Shown here: in pieces, positions 43,866 through 53,739 of the stretch
Numbering within the stretch: the stretch's first letter is position 1
Layout: each line of letters opens with the position of its first letter
Assembly: GCA_029243025.1 (NCBI GenBank)
Contig: JAQWSU010000021.1
Span: forward strand, 1-64,000
Direction: 5' to 3'
Source of the DNA: Pirellulaceae bacterium
GTDB lineage: Bacteria > Planctomycetota > Planctomycetia > Pirellulales > Pirellulaceae
DNA length: 64,000 nt
Notes under the pieces: generated by a model
The model's database searches: none
The model's input: the letters and a program-made list of their open reading frames with translations, nothing else
Told to the model about the DNA's origin: nothing
Program-made: the position numbers and the translations under genes

Positions 43866-46800
43866 CTACGGTTGACGTAGGATCAGGATGACCTGATCGT
43901 CTCGAATTGGCTCTGTCGTCGACTTTCCATTTGGCCAACGGATCTTGGCTAAACGTGGTTGTCCGTCGGCGCCGCAGCCAAATACAAGCTTGCTCGAGCA
44001 CTGAGATAAGTAGCCCCCGCCGGCATAAATCTCAGCCATTTGAGTGGGCATGGTTTTGTCGGCAAATTCGATGCTCACTTGTGCGCCAATGCACTGAGGA
44101 TTGCCGGCAGGTCCGAGTAATTCAACTTTCAACTCACGATTCTTCGTTGGCATCGAAGCAAACGCTTCGATGACATCGTCATTGGACGTGACCAGCAAGT
44201 CCAGACGCCCGTCCTCGGTAAAGTCCAAAACACTGGCAGCCTTTGCGTCGGCGGGAATGCTGACGCCGCTTTCTTGCGGCCAACTCGCTTTGAACTCAAT
44301 GGCGTGATCAACGCCTGTCCCCTGACCTCGAAGTATCAAGCTTAACCCTGAATCCATCCGCCCTGTTTCAAATTGGGGTGAAAAAAAGTTTTGAGCTAAA
44401 AAGCAGTCCGCCCAACCATCGGCATCAAAGTCGGCGATGCACACGCCAAACGTGGGCGAGATTTGTGCAAGCTTGGGTAATGGTTGGAATCGAAAAATGG
44501 GTATCCCTTTTGCATTGGTGCCGAGGTTGATCAAGATACCCGAAGACAGTTCGTTGGCGACTAATCGTAGGGACTCCGACAGTTTTTCTTCGGTGTAAAT
44601 GTCCTCCAATGTTGCCAAGCCGAAGTTGTGGAACGTGCCCAACTTTTGACGTACAAACGGCATGGCATGGCTTGAACAACTCATCCCCCGACGAGGCAAA
44701 CAGCGCTCTTTTTCGTATTTGGCTTCAATCAGATGCGGGGTTCCCGATTCGTCAAAGTCTCCGTAATAAAGCAGTTCCGGCTTGTCATCACTCGCATGAT
44801 AGGTTGTGTTGAGTCCAAAGTTGGAAACGATGTAGTCAATGTCGCCATCGTTATCCAGGTCGCGACCATTGATTCCATTCCACCAGCCAAGTCGTTGAGA
44901 TAATCCGGCTTCTTCGGTGCGGTCGATCAGCTGTCTCTGACCTTCAGCATTTGGCTCATTTCGAAAGTACTTAACGGGGCCCCATTCATGGGATACCAAT
45001 AAATCGATCCAACCATCGTTGTTTGCATCAGACCAAATCGCACTGGTCACCAGGCCTGTTTTCATTAGTTCAGGAGCGAACTTTGGGGTTTCGTCGCGAA
45101 AGGATGGTTTTCCTGGTCGACTTTCATTACTCAGTAAACGACTGGTGGGAGCGACGGGGTACTGCCCCGGGATGACACGGCTTCCTACGAAGAGATCTAA
45201 GTCTCCATCACGATCGTAATCGGCTGCACAGACCACGCTTCCACTGTCTCGTAAGTCCGGTAAGGCGTCCACTGTTTGCTTGAAGTGCCCCTTGCCGTCG
45301 TTCAGGTAGAGGCGGTCTCGAAGAACCGATGCGCCCGGTTCGCATTCAACGCTGCCACTCACGACGTATAAATCCTCCGCACCGTCTCCATCCGCGTCAA
45401 AGAAGATCGCCCCCATATCCTCCTTTTGCGTGTCAGATCGAAATGCATCCAACGATCTTGCGCCGAGTTGTCCTTTGCCTCGGTTCAGATAGATTGCTCT
45501 GCGCTGTCCGGACGCCCGACCAATGTAAAAGTCGAGATCACCGTCGCGGTCAATGTCGCCCGTAGCAATCCCTGGGCCTAGTTGCGAATGCTTGAAGGCC
45601 AGTAGTGGTTGTCGTGAAAAATCGTCATAGTCGGTTTCCGTGTGTCGGATGGCCGGAAACGATTTTGCAACACTGAACAACGGCGGGACGGGGGGGGCGG
45701 TGGGCCGTCTTGCTTGATCGCCGTCTTCAGTGATTTCATACAGTTTGTCCGCCGCCAAATCTTGAAACTCCTGCACGATGCCGCTGGGCCATTCTACGGT
45801 TAGTTTTGAGATCGTTTCAGCGTCGCCGAGCCCAAAGTGGAGCAGTGGTTCGTTGCAAGAAACAAACCCGGTCATGGGCATCAATTGGCGGATTTGCTGG
45901 CCCGCTTCGGTTTCAATGCGAACCACCGCGCCCAAGCCGTATCGGTTGCTACGCTGACCCACCAGCCGAATTCTGACGCGATGGCCGTCGTGGGTCTGGT
46001 TCTTGTAGATGCCGACAGGTTCGTCCAAGTTTGTGACGATGAGGTCAAGATCACCATCGTTGTCCAGATCACCATAGGCAGTTGAGTAGCTCATGCCTTT
46101 GTGATGTAAGCCCCATTGCACGCTAACATCTTTGAAGTCCAGATCCCCTTGATTCTGGAAAGCCAAATTCTCTTCGAGACGGGGAGGAGTGTCTTCCCAG
46201 AGTTCCCACTGTGTTTTTCCGTGTCGCTGTTCGTCGGTGAAGTTGAGATCCGAATGGTTGAACATCCGAGCGGCACCATTCGTCATAAAGATGTCGATCC
46301 AGCCGTCGTTGTCGAAATCCGCCATCTTGGTGGCCCAACTCCAATCCGAGTTGGCGATACCGCCCAAATAGGCGCCTTCCAAGAAACGATCAGAACCGGT
46401 GTTCAAGAACAGGGCGTTTCGCATGAATTGACGTGGCTCACTCGTCATCAAAAACGCTTTGTTTGAACTCATTTCACCCATGGTGACTTTGGAGCGATAG
46501 TGAGTTGTACCGGCCATGTCACTCACAAAAAGGTCGAGTCTGCCGTCGTTGTTGACATCCCCAACATCGCTGCCCATGCTGAACCACGTGGTGTGGGAAA
46601 CTGTCTTCCGAATAACGTCTGTGAAGGTGCGGTTGCCGTTGTTGCGATACAGCTGGTCGGGTGCTTTGAAGTCGTTTCCGATAAATAAGTCAGGGAGCCC
46701 GTCGTCGTTGTAATCCCACCAAACAACTGAATTACCTACTCCCACGCCTTCGATACCCGCTCGATTGGTGACGTTAGTGAATACAATGCCCGCTTGCGGA

Positions 46801-47633
46801 TTGTTGGCCGCATTGCTTTCCAACAGATAGTCTTGACGACCAATATTCGTGAAAATCTGCCGTCCATCGGCGCCTCGAACGATCCCATAGTACTTTTGGA
46901 ATTCCGGTTCAATTGAATATCGCCCGTTTTTCTCAACGACCGGGGGCACTTTAGGACGCCCCGCTGGGTTCACATATTGGTAACCAGCAATAAATACATC
47001 GAGATCACCGTCAAGGTCGTAGTCACAAAATGCGGACACGAGGCATGCGTCGACAAGATCTAAGCCATATTCTCTCGCCGACTCAACGAAACGAATGGTT
47101 CCATCATGAGTCGTCTGGTTGATGAACAGCTCATTGGGTGCATCGTACTTGCAAACGTAGATGTCTAAGTCACCATCATTGTCAATATCGACCATCGATG
47201 CGCCAGAACACCACGTGTCGCCGCCATCGACGCCTGCTTTGTCCGTGACATCTTGAAAACGAAAACTGCTGGATCCGTCTGGCTCACCAATTTGCAAATA
47301 GAGACGGTTTTTTACCGGGCCGCCTGTTAAAAACACATCTTGTAAACCGTCGTTGTTTAGATCGCCAATCGCAACTCCCGGGGAGGCAAAACCGCCTACA
47401 TAGATTTGCTTTTTGGGATGGGTGATATCAATCGGTTGGACGAAGTTGATGCCGGTTTCTTGCGGGGAGAGTCGAAGGAACTTGGTCTTGGGTTCCGCTT
47501 CGCCGTCTGGCACTGCCGCTTTTTGAAGTGGTTGTGACTTGATGGCATCGGCACTTGCGATCGAGATGAGGCTCCATGCGAAGAGAAAGATCAGAGCTGG
47601 GCTTAGGGTGGATGATAGTTTTTGGTTTATCAT
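43866..47633 (-). CDS. Giant exported VCBS/FG-GAP and ASPIC/UnbV (CRTAC1-like) protein
   Basis: About 1255 residues from ATG 47633, which opens with a good signal peptide (MINQKLSSTLSPALIFLFAWSLISIASADA); a GTG 57 bases upstream is the alternative. The body is made of FG-GAP/VCBS beta-propeller blades with calcium-type DxDxDG loops (for example DLNNDGLQDVF, DIDNDGDLDIY, DYDLDGDLDVF, DVNNDGRLDLF). It contains two ASPIC/UnbV domains, one in the middle (RYGLGAVVRIETEAGQQIRQL) and one at the C-terminus (CIGAQVSIEFADKTMP). A CRTAC1-family surface protein, probably binding carbohydrate or protein; the exact ligand is unknown. It is the second gene after the SGNH-TPR gene, whose stop is 63 bases upstream, so they likely form an operon. 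Confidence 0.9.
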   Translation of the reverse strand: MINQKLSSTLSPALIFLFAWSLISIASADAIKSQPLQKAAVPDGEAEPKTKFLRLSPQETGINFVQPIDITHPKKQIYVGGFASPGVAIGDLNNDGLQDVFLTGGPVKNRLYLQIGEPDGSSSFRFQDVTDKAGVDGGDTWCSGASMVDIDNDGDLDIYVCKYDAPNELFINQTTHDGTIRFVESAREYGLDLVDACLVSAFCDYDLDGDLDVFIAGYQYVNPAGRPKVPPVVEKNGRYSIEPEFQKYYGIVRGADGRQIFTNIGRQDYLLESNAANNPQAGIVFTNVTNRAGIEGVGVGNSVVWWDYNDDGLPDLFIGNDFKAPDQLYRNNGNRTFTDVIRKTVSHTTWFSMGSDVGDVNNDGRLDLFVSDMAGTTHYRSKVTMGEMSSNKAFLMTSEPRQFMRNALFLNTGSDRFLEGAYLGGIANSDWSWATKMADFDNDGWIDIFMTNGAARMFNHSDLNFTDEQRHGKTQWELWEDTPPRLEENLAFQNQGDLDFKDVSVQWGLHHKGMSYSTAYGDLDNDGDLDLIVTNLDEPVGIYKNQTHDGHRVRIRLVGQRSNRYGLGAVVRIETEAGQQIRQLMPMTGFVSCNEPLLHFGLGDAETISKLTVEWPSGIVQEFQDLAADKLYEITEDGDQARRPTAPPVPPLFSVAKSFPAIRHTETDYDDFSRQPLLAFKHSQLGPGIATGDIDRDGDLDFYIGRASGQRRAIYLNRGKGQLGARSLDAFRSDTQKEDMGAIFFDADGDGAEDLYVVSGSVECEPGASVLRDRLYLNDGKGHFKQTVDALPDLRDSGSVVCAADYDRDGDLDLFVGSRVIPGQYPVAPTSRLLSNESRPGKPSFRDETPKFAPELMKTGLVTSAIWSDANNDGWIDLLVSHEWGPVKYFRNEPNAEGQRQLIDRTEEAGLSQRLGWWNGINGRDLDNDGDIDYIVSNFGLNTTYHASDDKPELLYYGDFDESGTPHLIEAKYEKERCLPRRGMSCSSHAMPFVRQKLGTFHNFGLATLEDIYTEEKLSESLRLVANELSSGILINLGTNAKGIPIFRFQPLPKLAQISPTFGVCIADFDADGWADCFLAQNFFSPQFETGRMDSGLSLILRGQGTGVDHAIEFKASWPQESGVSIPADAKAASVLDFTEDGRLDLLVTSNDDVIEAFASMPTKNRELKVELLGPAGNPQCIGAQVSIEFADKTMPTQMAEIYAGGGYLSQCSSKLVFGCGADGQPRLAKIRWPNGKSTTEPIRDDQVILILRQP

Positions 47634-47696
47634 TCGATTCAGATTCCCGACAAAAATGCTTAGAGTCTGGTTTGTGGGGCTGGACGACACCCGTTG

Positions 47697-50087
47697 TTAT
47701 TGGGGGGAGCTAGTCCGATTTGACAATTGCCGTGCTTGAGCCAACGCACGTTCTGCGAGGCTGTTGGTAGGATCCAATTTGAGGGCTCGATTGAGTTGCT
47801 CAATTGCCTTCGTGGGTTGTTTCAGTCGTATGTACAGCACTCCGAGGTTGGTGAGTGCTCCGGAGTCTTTGGGCCGTAACCTGGCGACCTCTCGGTAAAA
47901 CGGCTCCGCCGAGGCAAAGTCCTGTTTGCGTACGTGGTATTTGGCCAGCCGTACGTAGGCCGGCAGGTAGTCGGGATTTGCTTCCGTCGCGGCCTCGTAA
48001 CGCTCGATCGCGTCGCGCTCTTTGCCTTGACTGGCGAGCACTTGGCCCCAGTTAAGGTAAGCTTCGCCAAATTCGGGTCGCAAAGCAACGGCTTGGGAAA
48101 AACGTAAGCAGGATTCATCAAACTTCTGCAAGTGCGAGAGGCAGATGCCAAGACTATTCAAAGCACGGGCGAAGGACGGGCGGATCGCTAAAGCTTTGGA
48201 CAATGCTTGTTCCGCTTGATTCCACTTCTTTTCTCGATTAAACAAGGCTCCCAGGCGGAAAAAAGCTTCCGCCGAATGGGGAAAGCGAAGAGAAATCTCC
48301 ATCCATTGCTCTGTTGCGCCTTCAATGTCACCGGTTGATTCTAGAAGCTTGCTAAACTGTGCCCGCAGGGCTGTGTCGTGCGGATCCGATTCCAACAGGT
48401 TGCGAAAGTTGTCAATCGCGGCTGACGCGGCGGTACCGGTCAGTTGAGCCTTCCAGCGAGATTCTTCCGCCGCAATACGAGCTAGGTCGCGTTGATGGGT
48501 GATCTGAGTGCTAAAGGGCGGTGCTTGTAGTCGTCCTCGCATCTCCTGGGCAACCAATACCCGGTGGTAAGGAGTTAGTCCAAGTCGGGCAGCACATTCG
48601 TCTTCGGAAGGCCAATCCGAGCCGGTATCAGCACCAGTATCCAGGCCGAGTAAATCAACGAGTTGAGCTGCCAGGACGCGGGCAAGCAGGTAGTTGCCAG
48701 AAAAATTGAAATGCACATGCTCGTGAAGGAATTCTGAACCGATAATGCCGTTTTCACTTGCATTTGTGAACGTCGCGCATGCGTCGACAATACGGACGTT
48801 CGGATTGTCGTGGTTCTTTCCGGTGGACAGGATGATTTCATTGATGCGATTGACAGCTCGGAATCGCAAGGTGTCGAGCTCTTTGGCCAATTCAAACTGC
48901 TCGCGTGCTTCTTTATTGTTTCCCAATACGAGCAGGCATTCGCCACGTCGGAATGGTAATTCAGCGAACTCGGGGTCGATTTCCATCGCACGCTGATACG
49001 CTTCGAGTGCGTCGCTGAATTGACCTAAATCTTGGGCCGTACAGCCTTCCTCGAAATTCTTCTCCCATTCCGCTAACTCCTCGTCAGTCAGTGTTTCTCG
49101 ATGCAACGAGGCAAAAGGCGCACAGTCTCTCAAGTTGGTCACGATCGAACTGATTACGATTGGCGTTCCACTGCTTTTCGCCGTCTTGATTATCGCGTTC
49201 AAATTGTGGTTGAAGTTGTTGTAAACGCGCTCAAGAGATTGAGCGTTGTGGCGCAGCAGATAGTCCAAAAACATTTCCATGCCACGCCAATTGTCAGGCG
49301 TCGATGTGTTTGATTGCTGACGGTTAGCGCTAAAAAACTGCCCTGTACTGGTCTGTTTGAATGCCAAGCTTGCTCGGATTAGCCATAATGGCGTTCCTTG
49401 TCCTTCGAAAACACCGCCCGCCCCGAACGGTCCAAGCACCTCGTTATTGCCCATGTAGACAACCCAGGCATCCGCGTTCAGTTGATGGCAATCCTTCGTG
49501 ATCGGTAGTACCACATGCGAATTGATGGCTGTCACCGCCGCATTGACCACCTCGAACTTTTGGTTCGGGAAACGAACCTCAAGGAGGGTTTCCAGAACAC
49601 GTGGCAACCCATAGGCCGGTTCGGGATCACCCATGGCTGCTGATCCACCAAAGACGACCACCCGTTTGGTTTTGGGCGGGGTGGCAGCGGTGATCATGAT
49701 CGGTTGTGAGTTTCTAGAAAGTGCCTTGGGGAAAAAACGCCAGCCAAATTTGAAGTTGTCGCGCAAATGTCCGGGTTTCGAGGAAGCTGGCACGAGAAAC
49801 CCGGTGGGGTAGGACTCGGTCGTGAGACGAAATCCGATTTCAATGCCAGCCAAAATGACGACTGGAATCAAGAGGATGGAGCAGATGCGGAATAGCCACA
49901 AACGGGATCGTGATAGTTTGTTAGGCTGCTGTTTTGTCTTCGTGTCGGCAGCATCTACCAGCGTCTCTTGCGTGGTTGAATCGGAAGCTTGGGGCTGAGG
50001 TGAGTTCGACAAGAGTCGGATTCCAAAAAAATATCGGCAGACTAGTTGCACACTGAATTGGACAACATGCCCCGGCAGGGATCGCAC
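47697..50087 (-). CDS. Membrane-anchored SGNH-hydrolase-like domain fused to TPR repeats
   Basis: A 796-residue protein at most; start GTG 50087, or a TTG at 50012 that gives a better N-terminus (SNSPQPQ) before the membrane helix. One helix (about 66-86, LFRICSILLIPVVILAGIEIGF) anchors it. The next part is an SGNH-like domain: VVVFGGSAAMGDPEPAYG (block I, Gly-Gly-Ser), VVNAAVTAINSHVVLPI, VVYMGNNEVLGPFG (block III with GNNE), and a late FLHEHVHFNFSGNYLLA with the His. TPRs occupy residues about 370-430 inside the SGNH domain and the C-terminal 230 residues (AEAFFRLGALFNREKKWNQAEQALSKALAI). It is the first gene of the unit with the VCBS/ASPIC protein. Substrate is unknown; a deacylase or O-acetyl transfer role is possible. 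Confidence 0.85.
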   Translation of the reverse strand: MRSLPGHVVQFSVQLVCRYFFGIRLLSNSPQPQASDSTTQETLVDAADTKTKQQPNKLSRSRLWLFRICSILLIPVVILAGIEIGFRLTTESYPTGFLVPASSKPGHLRDNFKFGWRFFPKALSRNSQPIMITAATPPKTKRVVVFGGSAAMGDPEPAYGLPRVLETLLEVRFPNQKFEVVNAAVTAINSHVVLPITKDCHQLNADAWVVYMGNNEVLGPFGAGGVFEGQGTPLWLIRASLAFKQTSTGQFFSANRQQSNTSTPDNWRGMEMFLDYLLRHNAQSLERVYNNFNHNLNAIIKTAKSSGTPIVISSIVTNLRDCAPFASLHRETLTDEELAEWEKNFEEGCTAQDLGQFSDALEAYQRAMEIDPEFAELPFRRGECLLVLGNNKEAREQFELAKELDTLRFRAVNRINEIILSTGKNHDNPNVRIVDACATFTNASENGIIGSEFLHEHVHFNFSGNYLLARVLAAQLVDLLGLDTGADTGSDWPSEDECAARLGLTPYHRVLVAQEMRGRLQAPPFSTQITHQRDLARIAAEESRWKAQLTGTAASAAIDNFRNLLESDPHDTALRAQFSKLLESTGDIEGATEQWMEISLRFPHSAEAFFRLGALFNREKKWNQAEQALSKALAIRPSFARALNSLGICLSHLQKFDESCLRFSQAVALRPEFGEAYLNWGQVLASQGKERDAIERYEAATEANPDYLPAYVRLAKYHVRKQDFASAEPFYREVARLRPKDSGALTNLGVLYIRLKQPTKAIEQLNRALKLDPTNSLAERALAQARQLSNRTSSPQ

Positions 50088-50957
50088 TTTGGATTGCAGG
50101 ACTGAGGCGATACGAAGCGCTCCCCCGGTCCACGGATGTGTTCCTCTATTGTAACCCGAGATGCACCTGGCGAGCGGCCCGTTTCGTTTAAACCGAAGCC
50201 GAACAACGGAATTCCATCGATCTTGTCCGATAGGTAGGCATGACTCGCAGATTTAATCGACTTTCGGGATATTACCCCCTTGCCGATGGACACTTGCTCC
50301 GTTGGAGCGTTTTGACCTTAAACTGGCTGCCAGCGAATACGATCTGCCCCCTTTTCCCGGGGGAAATGTTGACTTGTGCCGTTTGTCGTGTCCTGGCCAT
50401 GCTCGGAATGATCGGGGAGCAGTCGGTTGGTACCAGTCACTCCATGTTTGGCGCCGATGCGAATGCTGTTGAACACAATTGTTGGGGATGCGGGGGGTGT
50501 GACGAAAAAATTAGTCAATTGAAGTCGGACGGCGGATCCCAGAGGTGAAGTCCCAGAGGTGAAGTCCCAGAGGTGAAGCTTGTGCGCCAGGAGTTGTTGG
50601 AGGGTGAACGCAGGAGCGCTGACCGTTGGTAATAACAGTAGCCGTCGGTTTGGCATCAAGCACTCCAGCTGTCTTAATGCTTGCTTTTTGCACGAGCTTC
50701 ACCAAGTTGATCGGGAGATTTGGGAGATCATGCAACATTGGGGCTGTAAAGTCGTACCGGCGGCTGGACAGCTCTGTCTGGCTGACGGCGGCAATTGTCA
50801 GGTAAATCCGGAGCTGGTATTGTGTGCCTCCCTGTGGATTCTTTGAGCGACGATCGCTTGAAATATCCTTTGTCCAGCTCTCCTCCGCGTTTTGGTGGTT
50901 GGGGATCGGATGTGCAGGTACTGTTTTCCGATCTCTTTTTCTTGCGGGGATGAATCG
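50088..50957. other. Divergent intergenic region with a short tandem repeat
   Basis: About 870 bp between the SGNH-TPR gene and the arginine methyltransferase-like gene. It includes the 14-bp tandem repeat at 50537-50578. Frames in it (for example 50240-50548, 50318-50659, 50511-50999) look like chance frames and one is built on the repeat. I see no real gene, but a small plus-strand frame at 50580-50846 cannot be excluded. Confidence 0.4.
50537..50578. repeat. 14-bp tandem repeat, three perfect copies
   Basis: TCCCAGAGGTGAAG occurs at 50537-50550, 50551-50564 and 50565-50578 without a mismatch. It is non-coding and probably a variable-number tandem repeat. Confidence 0.9.
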
Positions 50958-51902
50958 TTGGACAACTATCTGAAGCCGTATGGTGACATTGAGCTGCAAC
51001 GTCGCATGGTGAGTGATCGTTATCGCACTGACGCTTTTGCAGCAGCAATTCGTGAATGTGTGCAGCCGGGTGACCGCGTTATGGATGTGGGGACCGGTAC
51101 GGGAATCCTCGCCATGTTAGCCGCGCGGGCAGGCGCTGAATCGGTGTGCGCTGTTGACATTACCGACATTGCTGAAGTTGCAAAGTATTTAATCGAAGTC
51201 AATGATTTGTCGGGACGAATTCAAGTGTTGCAGGAGGCAGCCGACGAAGTTCATCTTGATCATGAGGTTGACCTGATCGTCAGTGAATGGCTTGGGCATG
51301 CTGCATTTGCAGAGGGGATGTTACATGCTGTCCTCCAAGCCCGACGAAACAATCTGGCGGCGACTGGGCGAATGATGCCATCTCATGTTCGAGTGCTGTT
51401 AGCTCCGCTTGACGATCCTATTCTCTACCGCAACGAGGGGCCAGGATTTTGGCGAACGCCTGTCCATGGTATCGATTTAAGCGCACTACAAGATGTTGAG
51501 CTTGCTCAGGGACGTCCGCTGCAAATTCGCATCGAACCGGCGGCCTTGCTTGCGCCGGGCCAAATTCTGCTCGAACTCGATCTGCTTACGACAAACATGG
51601 AAGATATTTGCTTTGAAGGTCAGTTCAGCTTCCTACCCAATCGCGATGGAGTGCTCAATGGGTTTGGTCTTTGGTTTGAAGCGCAGTTGTCGCCGAGTAT
51701 TGAACTCGATACTGGTCCGCATAGCCCTGAAACACACTGGTCGCAGACCTACGTGGCGTTCAAGCCGCAGTCGATTCGTGCTGGCGAACAACTCGATGTG
51801 AACGTGAGGTTCGCCTATGATTCTAACCCAATCGATGTTCAGCGAGCGGTCGATCTCAGTCTGGCGATCGCAGATACGGAGCTCAATTATTCCATCGATT
51901 GA
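50958..51902 (+). CDS. Protein-arginine-methyltransferase-like SAM-dependent methyltransferase
   Basis: A 314-residue protein starting at TTG 50958, where GCGGGGA lies 8 bases upstream and the family-typical LDNYLKPYGDIELQRRM begins; an ATG at 50910 or a GTG at 50892 would add 16 or 22 poorly conserved residues. It has the SAM site VMDVGTGTGILAML, and the PRMT double-E loop SEWLGHAAFAEG (E110, E119). The THW loop THWSQTYVAF is at 259-268. Together these are the marks of class I PRMTs, which methylate arginine residues. The C-terminal beta-barrel is present. True PRMTs are mainly eukaryotic; bacterial relatives are scattered and their substrates are unknown. It is monocistronic. Confidence 0.82.
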   Translation: MDNYLKPYGDIELQRRMVSDRYRTDAFAAAIRECVQPGDRVMDVGTGTGILAMLAARAGAESVCAVDITDIAEVAKYLIEVNDLSGRIQVLQEAADEVHLDHEVDLIVSEWLGHAAFAEGMLHAVLQARRNNLAATGRMMPSHVRVLLAPLDDPILYRNEGPGFWRTPVHGIDLSALQDVELAQGRPLQIRIEPAALLAPGQILLELDLLTTNMEDICFEGQFSFLPNRDGVLNGFGLWFEAQLSPSIELDTGPHSPETHWSQTYVAFKPQSIRAGEQLDVNVRFAYDSNPIDVQRAVDLSLAIADTELNYSID

Positions 51903-52310
51903 TGGATTTGCTCCCGTCAGGTCCTTGCAAGCGGTTTCGTGCGGCTTACAACGCAAAGGCTGTTCGAGTGCCGTCGCGGCGATCCAACGATGGGCGGCTT
52001 GTTTGCGGGCGAAGTGCGTGTTTGGAGTGTATTCCATTGCCTGGGACCGAGCACGCCACGTAAGGTAGATTCAAGTAGGAACAGGATGGGAATGCCGTGT
52101 GCCGCACGAAAAGTTCGTGATGTGTTTTCTCAACATGCATTATTTTCGGGGGGAATCGGTGCTCGAGCGTTTGCGTTGTCAAATGAGTTTCATCGAAGAG
52201 CAGCCAACGCGTGGATTCGTACCCAGTGATGAACCCGTTTCGTAAGGTCACTTGACGTGTGAGACTTCGCTGCTGAAGCAACTGGCAGATGGATTCACAA
52301 GGTATTGAAG
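51903..52310. other. Intergenic region before the first PEP-CTERM gene
   Basis: About 400 bp with no recognisable gene. A plus-strand frame (51939-52229, 96 codons) has an R/C-rich, non-protein-like composition. No hairpin with a U-tract or repeat is visible. Confidence 0.4.
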
Positions 52311-53129
52311 ATGAGCTGGTTTATCAGAATAACTCTAATCTGGGGAACCCTATTTGGGATCGGTCGAACCGTTGAGGCGATCGTTTTATTCGACGCGACA
52401 GTTGGAACAACTCCTGATGCACAGGGATGGTTGTTTGCAACGGATCCGCCGATTGGAGCAGCCTCGCACCAATCGATCGTTGGCGGATTGCTGTTATTGA
52501 ACACACGCGATGATATCTCGGAGCAGGCTGGTTATTTTAGTAAGGTTCCTTTTTTGTCATTTCAGCATCCTGATCATCCTGTGATCGATCTGAGCTTGGC
52601 TTCGTATTCGATAACTTTCGGCATGCGACAAGTCGCTGGTAGCAACCTTCCGGACACTGATCCGCTTGCTGTAGGTGAGCACAATCGGGGAGGATTCGCT
52701 CTGATTGCGATTAGCGAGGATCTCAGTGGTATCGAACTTCAATTTCAAACCGACCAGATTGTTGCGTTGGACGACGAAAACACAGCATTCCCGATTGGTG
52801 AGTCTCAGGCATTTGATTCAACTGCTGCTTTATATGATTTTGAACTCAAACTCTCGCAGACAGGTTATGAGTTACTTGTTGATGACTTGTTGTTACTTGA
52901 GGGGTCATTGAGAAATTATGCTTCGATCGCTCCGGATCCACCCAAGGACTTTCCATACACCACGCCAAGTTTCTTTTTTTGGGGCGACAATACGGGACGC
53001 GGCGAAGCCTTGAGTGAAGTCACTCAATTTGAGGTCAACGTCGTTCCAGAGCCTGTCTCCTGGAGACTTGCTGTGACGAGTTTTTTCTTGATCGGTGTTT
53101 GCCATCGTTGTTGGGGCAGAACTTGTTGA
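52311..53129 (+). CDS. PEP-CTERM sorted exported protein
   Basis: A 272-residue exported protein starting at ATG 52311 (a TTG two codons earlier is possible). A signal peptide (about 1-25, ending VEA) is followed by a beta-rich domain of unknown type with segments ASYSITFGMRQVAG and FALIAISEDLSGIELQFQTD. The C-terminus is VPEPVSWRLAVTSFFLIGVCHRCWGRTC: the PEP motif, a short hydrophobic stretch and a basic end, as recognised by the exosortase sorting system (family knowledge). The tail is more Cys-rich than usual. No exosortase is in the window. The closest gene, alkA-like, converges with a 7-bp gap. Confidence 0.78.
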   Translation: MSWFIRITLIWGTLFGIGRTVEAIVLFDATVGTTPDAQGWLFATDPPIGAASHQSIVGGLLLLNTRDDISEQAGYFSKVPFLSFQHPDHPVIDLSLASYSITFGMRQVAGSNLPDTDPLAVGEHNRGGFALIAISEDLSGIELQFQTDQIVALDDENTAFPIGESQAFDSTAALYDFELKLSQTGYELLVDDLLLLEGSLRNYASIAPDPPKDFPYTTPSFFFWGDNTGRGEALSEVTQFEVNVVPEPVSWRLAVTSFFLIGVCHRCWGRTC

Positions 53130-53136
53130 TGATCGA

Positions 53137-53739
53137 TCAGTTTTGATCGATCCACGCCCAAAGGTATTCGCAAGCGAGGCTGCGATAGGGTCGCCATGGC
53201 TCGGCGATTTCTCGCATACGCCGATCAAGTGCAGGTCCTCGACTCCGTAAACGGTATCGTTTGATGATTGCATTGCGGATGCCCAGGTCATTTGTTGGAA
53301 ACACATCGGGGCGTTTGAGTGTGAACATCAGAATCATTTGTGCCGACCAAAGGCCCACTCCTTTGATCGAGGTCAATTGCTCGATTACGTCCTCCTCCTT
53401 CATGGAGCTCCATGCGGCCCCTGGCGGTTTGTGCTCACACCAATGTTTTGCCACATTTCGAACATAGCCGCTTTTCTGTCGCGATAAACCGGCTGTCGTC
53501 AAGTCGGATTCATGTAATTGAAGCACTGACTTTGCGTGAGGGTAGCCGGTCTTGAAAAGATCGGTAAAGCGTTGATGAATGGTGGTCGCCGCTTTTCCGG
53601 AAAGTTGCTGAAAGATGATTGTTTTTAGCAAGTTGGCATAAACATCTCCATCGATCTGGCGATGTTTAAGCCGTGTGCTGGCAATGATCTCCTGCAATCG
53701 GGGATCCTGACTCAGATGTGCTCTCGCTTTACGACTCAT
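53137..53739 (-). CDS. DNA-3-methyladenine glycosylase (AlkA/HhH-GPD type)
   Basis: A 200-residue HhH-GPD glycosylase. It carries IIFQQLSGKAATTIHQRF, a family segment, the helix-hairpin-helix LTSIKGVGLWSAQMILMF, and the catalytic Asp in VFPTNDLGIRNAI. The C-terminus WRPYRSLACEYLWAWID is typical for the AlkA subgroup without the N-terminal domain. It excises alkylated bases such as 3-methyladenine to start base excision repair. The length is that of the short form rather than E. coli AlkA (282 residues). It is a single gene, convergent with the PEP-CTERM gene. Confidence 0.9.
   Translation of the reverse strand: MSRKARAHLSQDPRLQEIIASTRLKHRQIDGDVYANLLKTIIFQQLSGKAATTIHQRFTDLFKTGYPHAKSVLQLHESDLTTAGLSRQKSGYVRNVAKHWCEHKPPGAAWSSMKEEDVIEQLTSIKGVGLWSAQMILMFTLKRPDVFPTNDLGIRNAIIKRYRLRSRGPALDRRMREIAEPWRPYRSLACEYLWAWIDQN

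Noticed and set aside
50511-50999. A 162-codon minus-strand frame opposite the methyltransferase start
   Set aside because: Its sequence is partly repeat-derived (HLWDFTSG repeats) and it overlaps the better-supported plus-strand gene.
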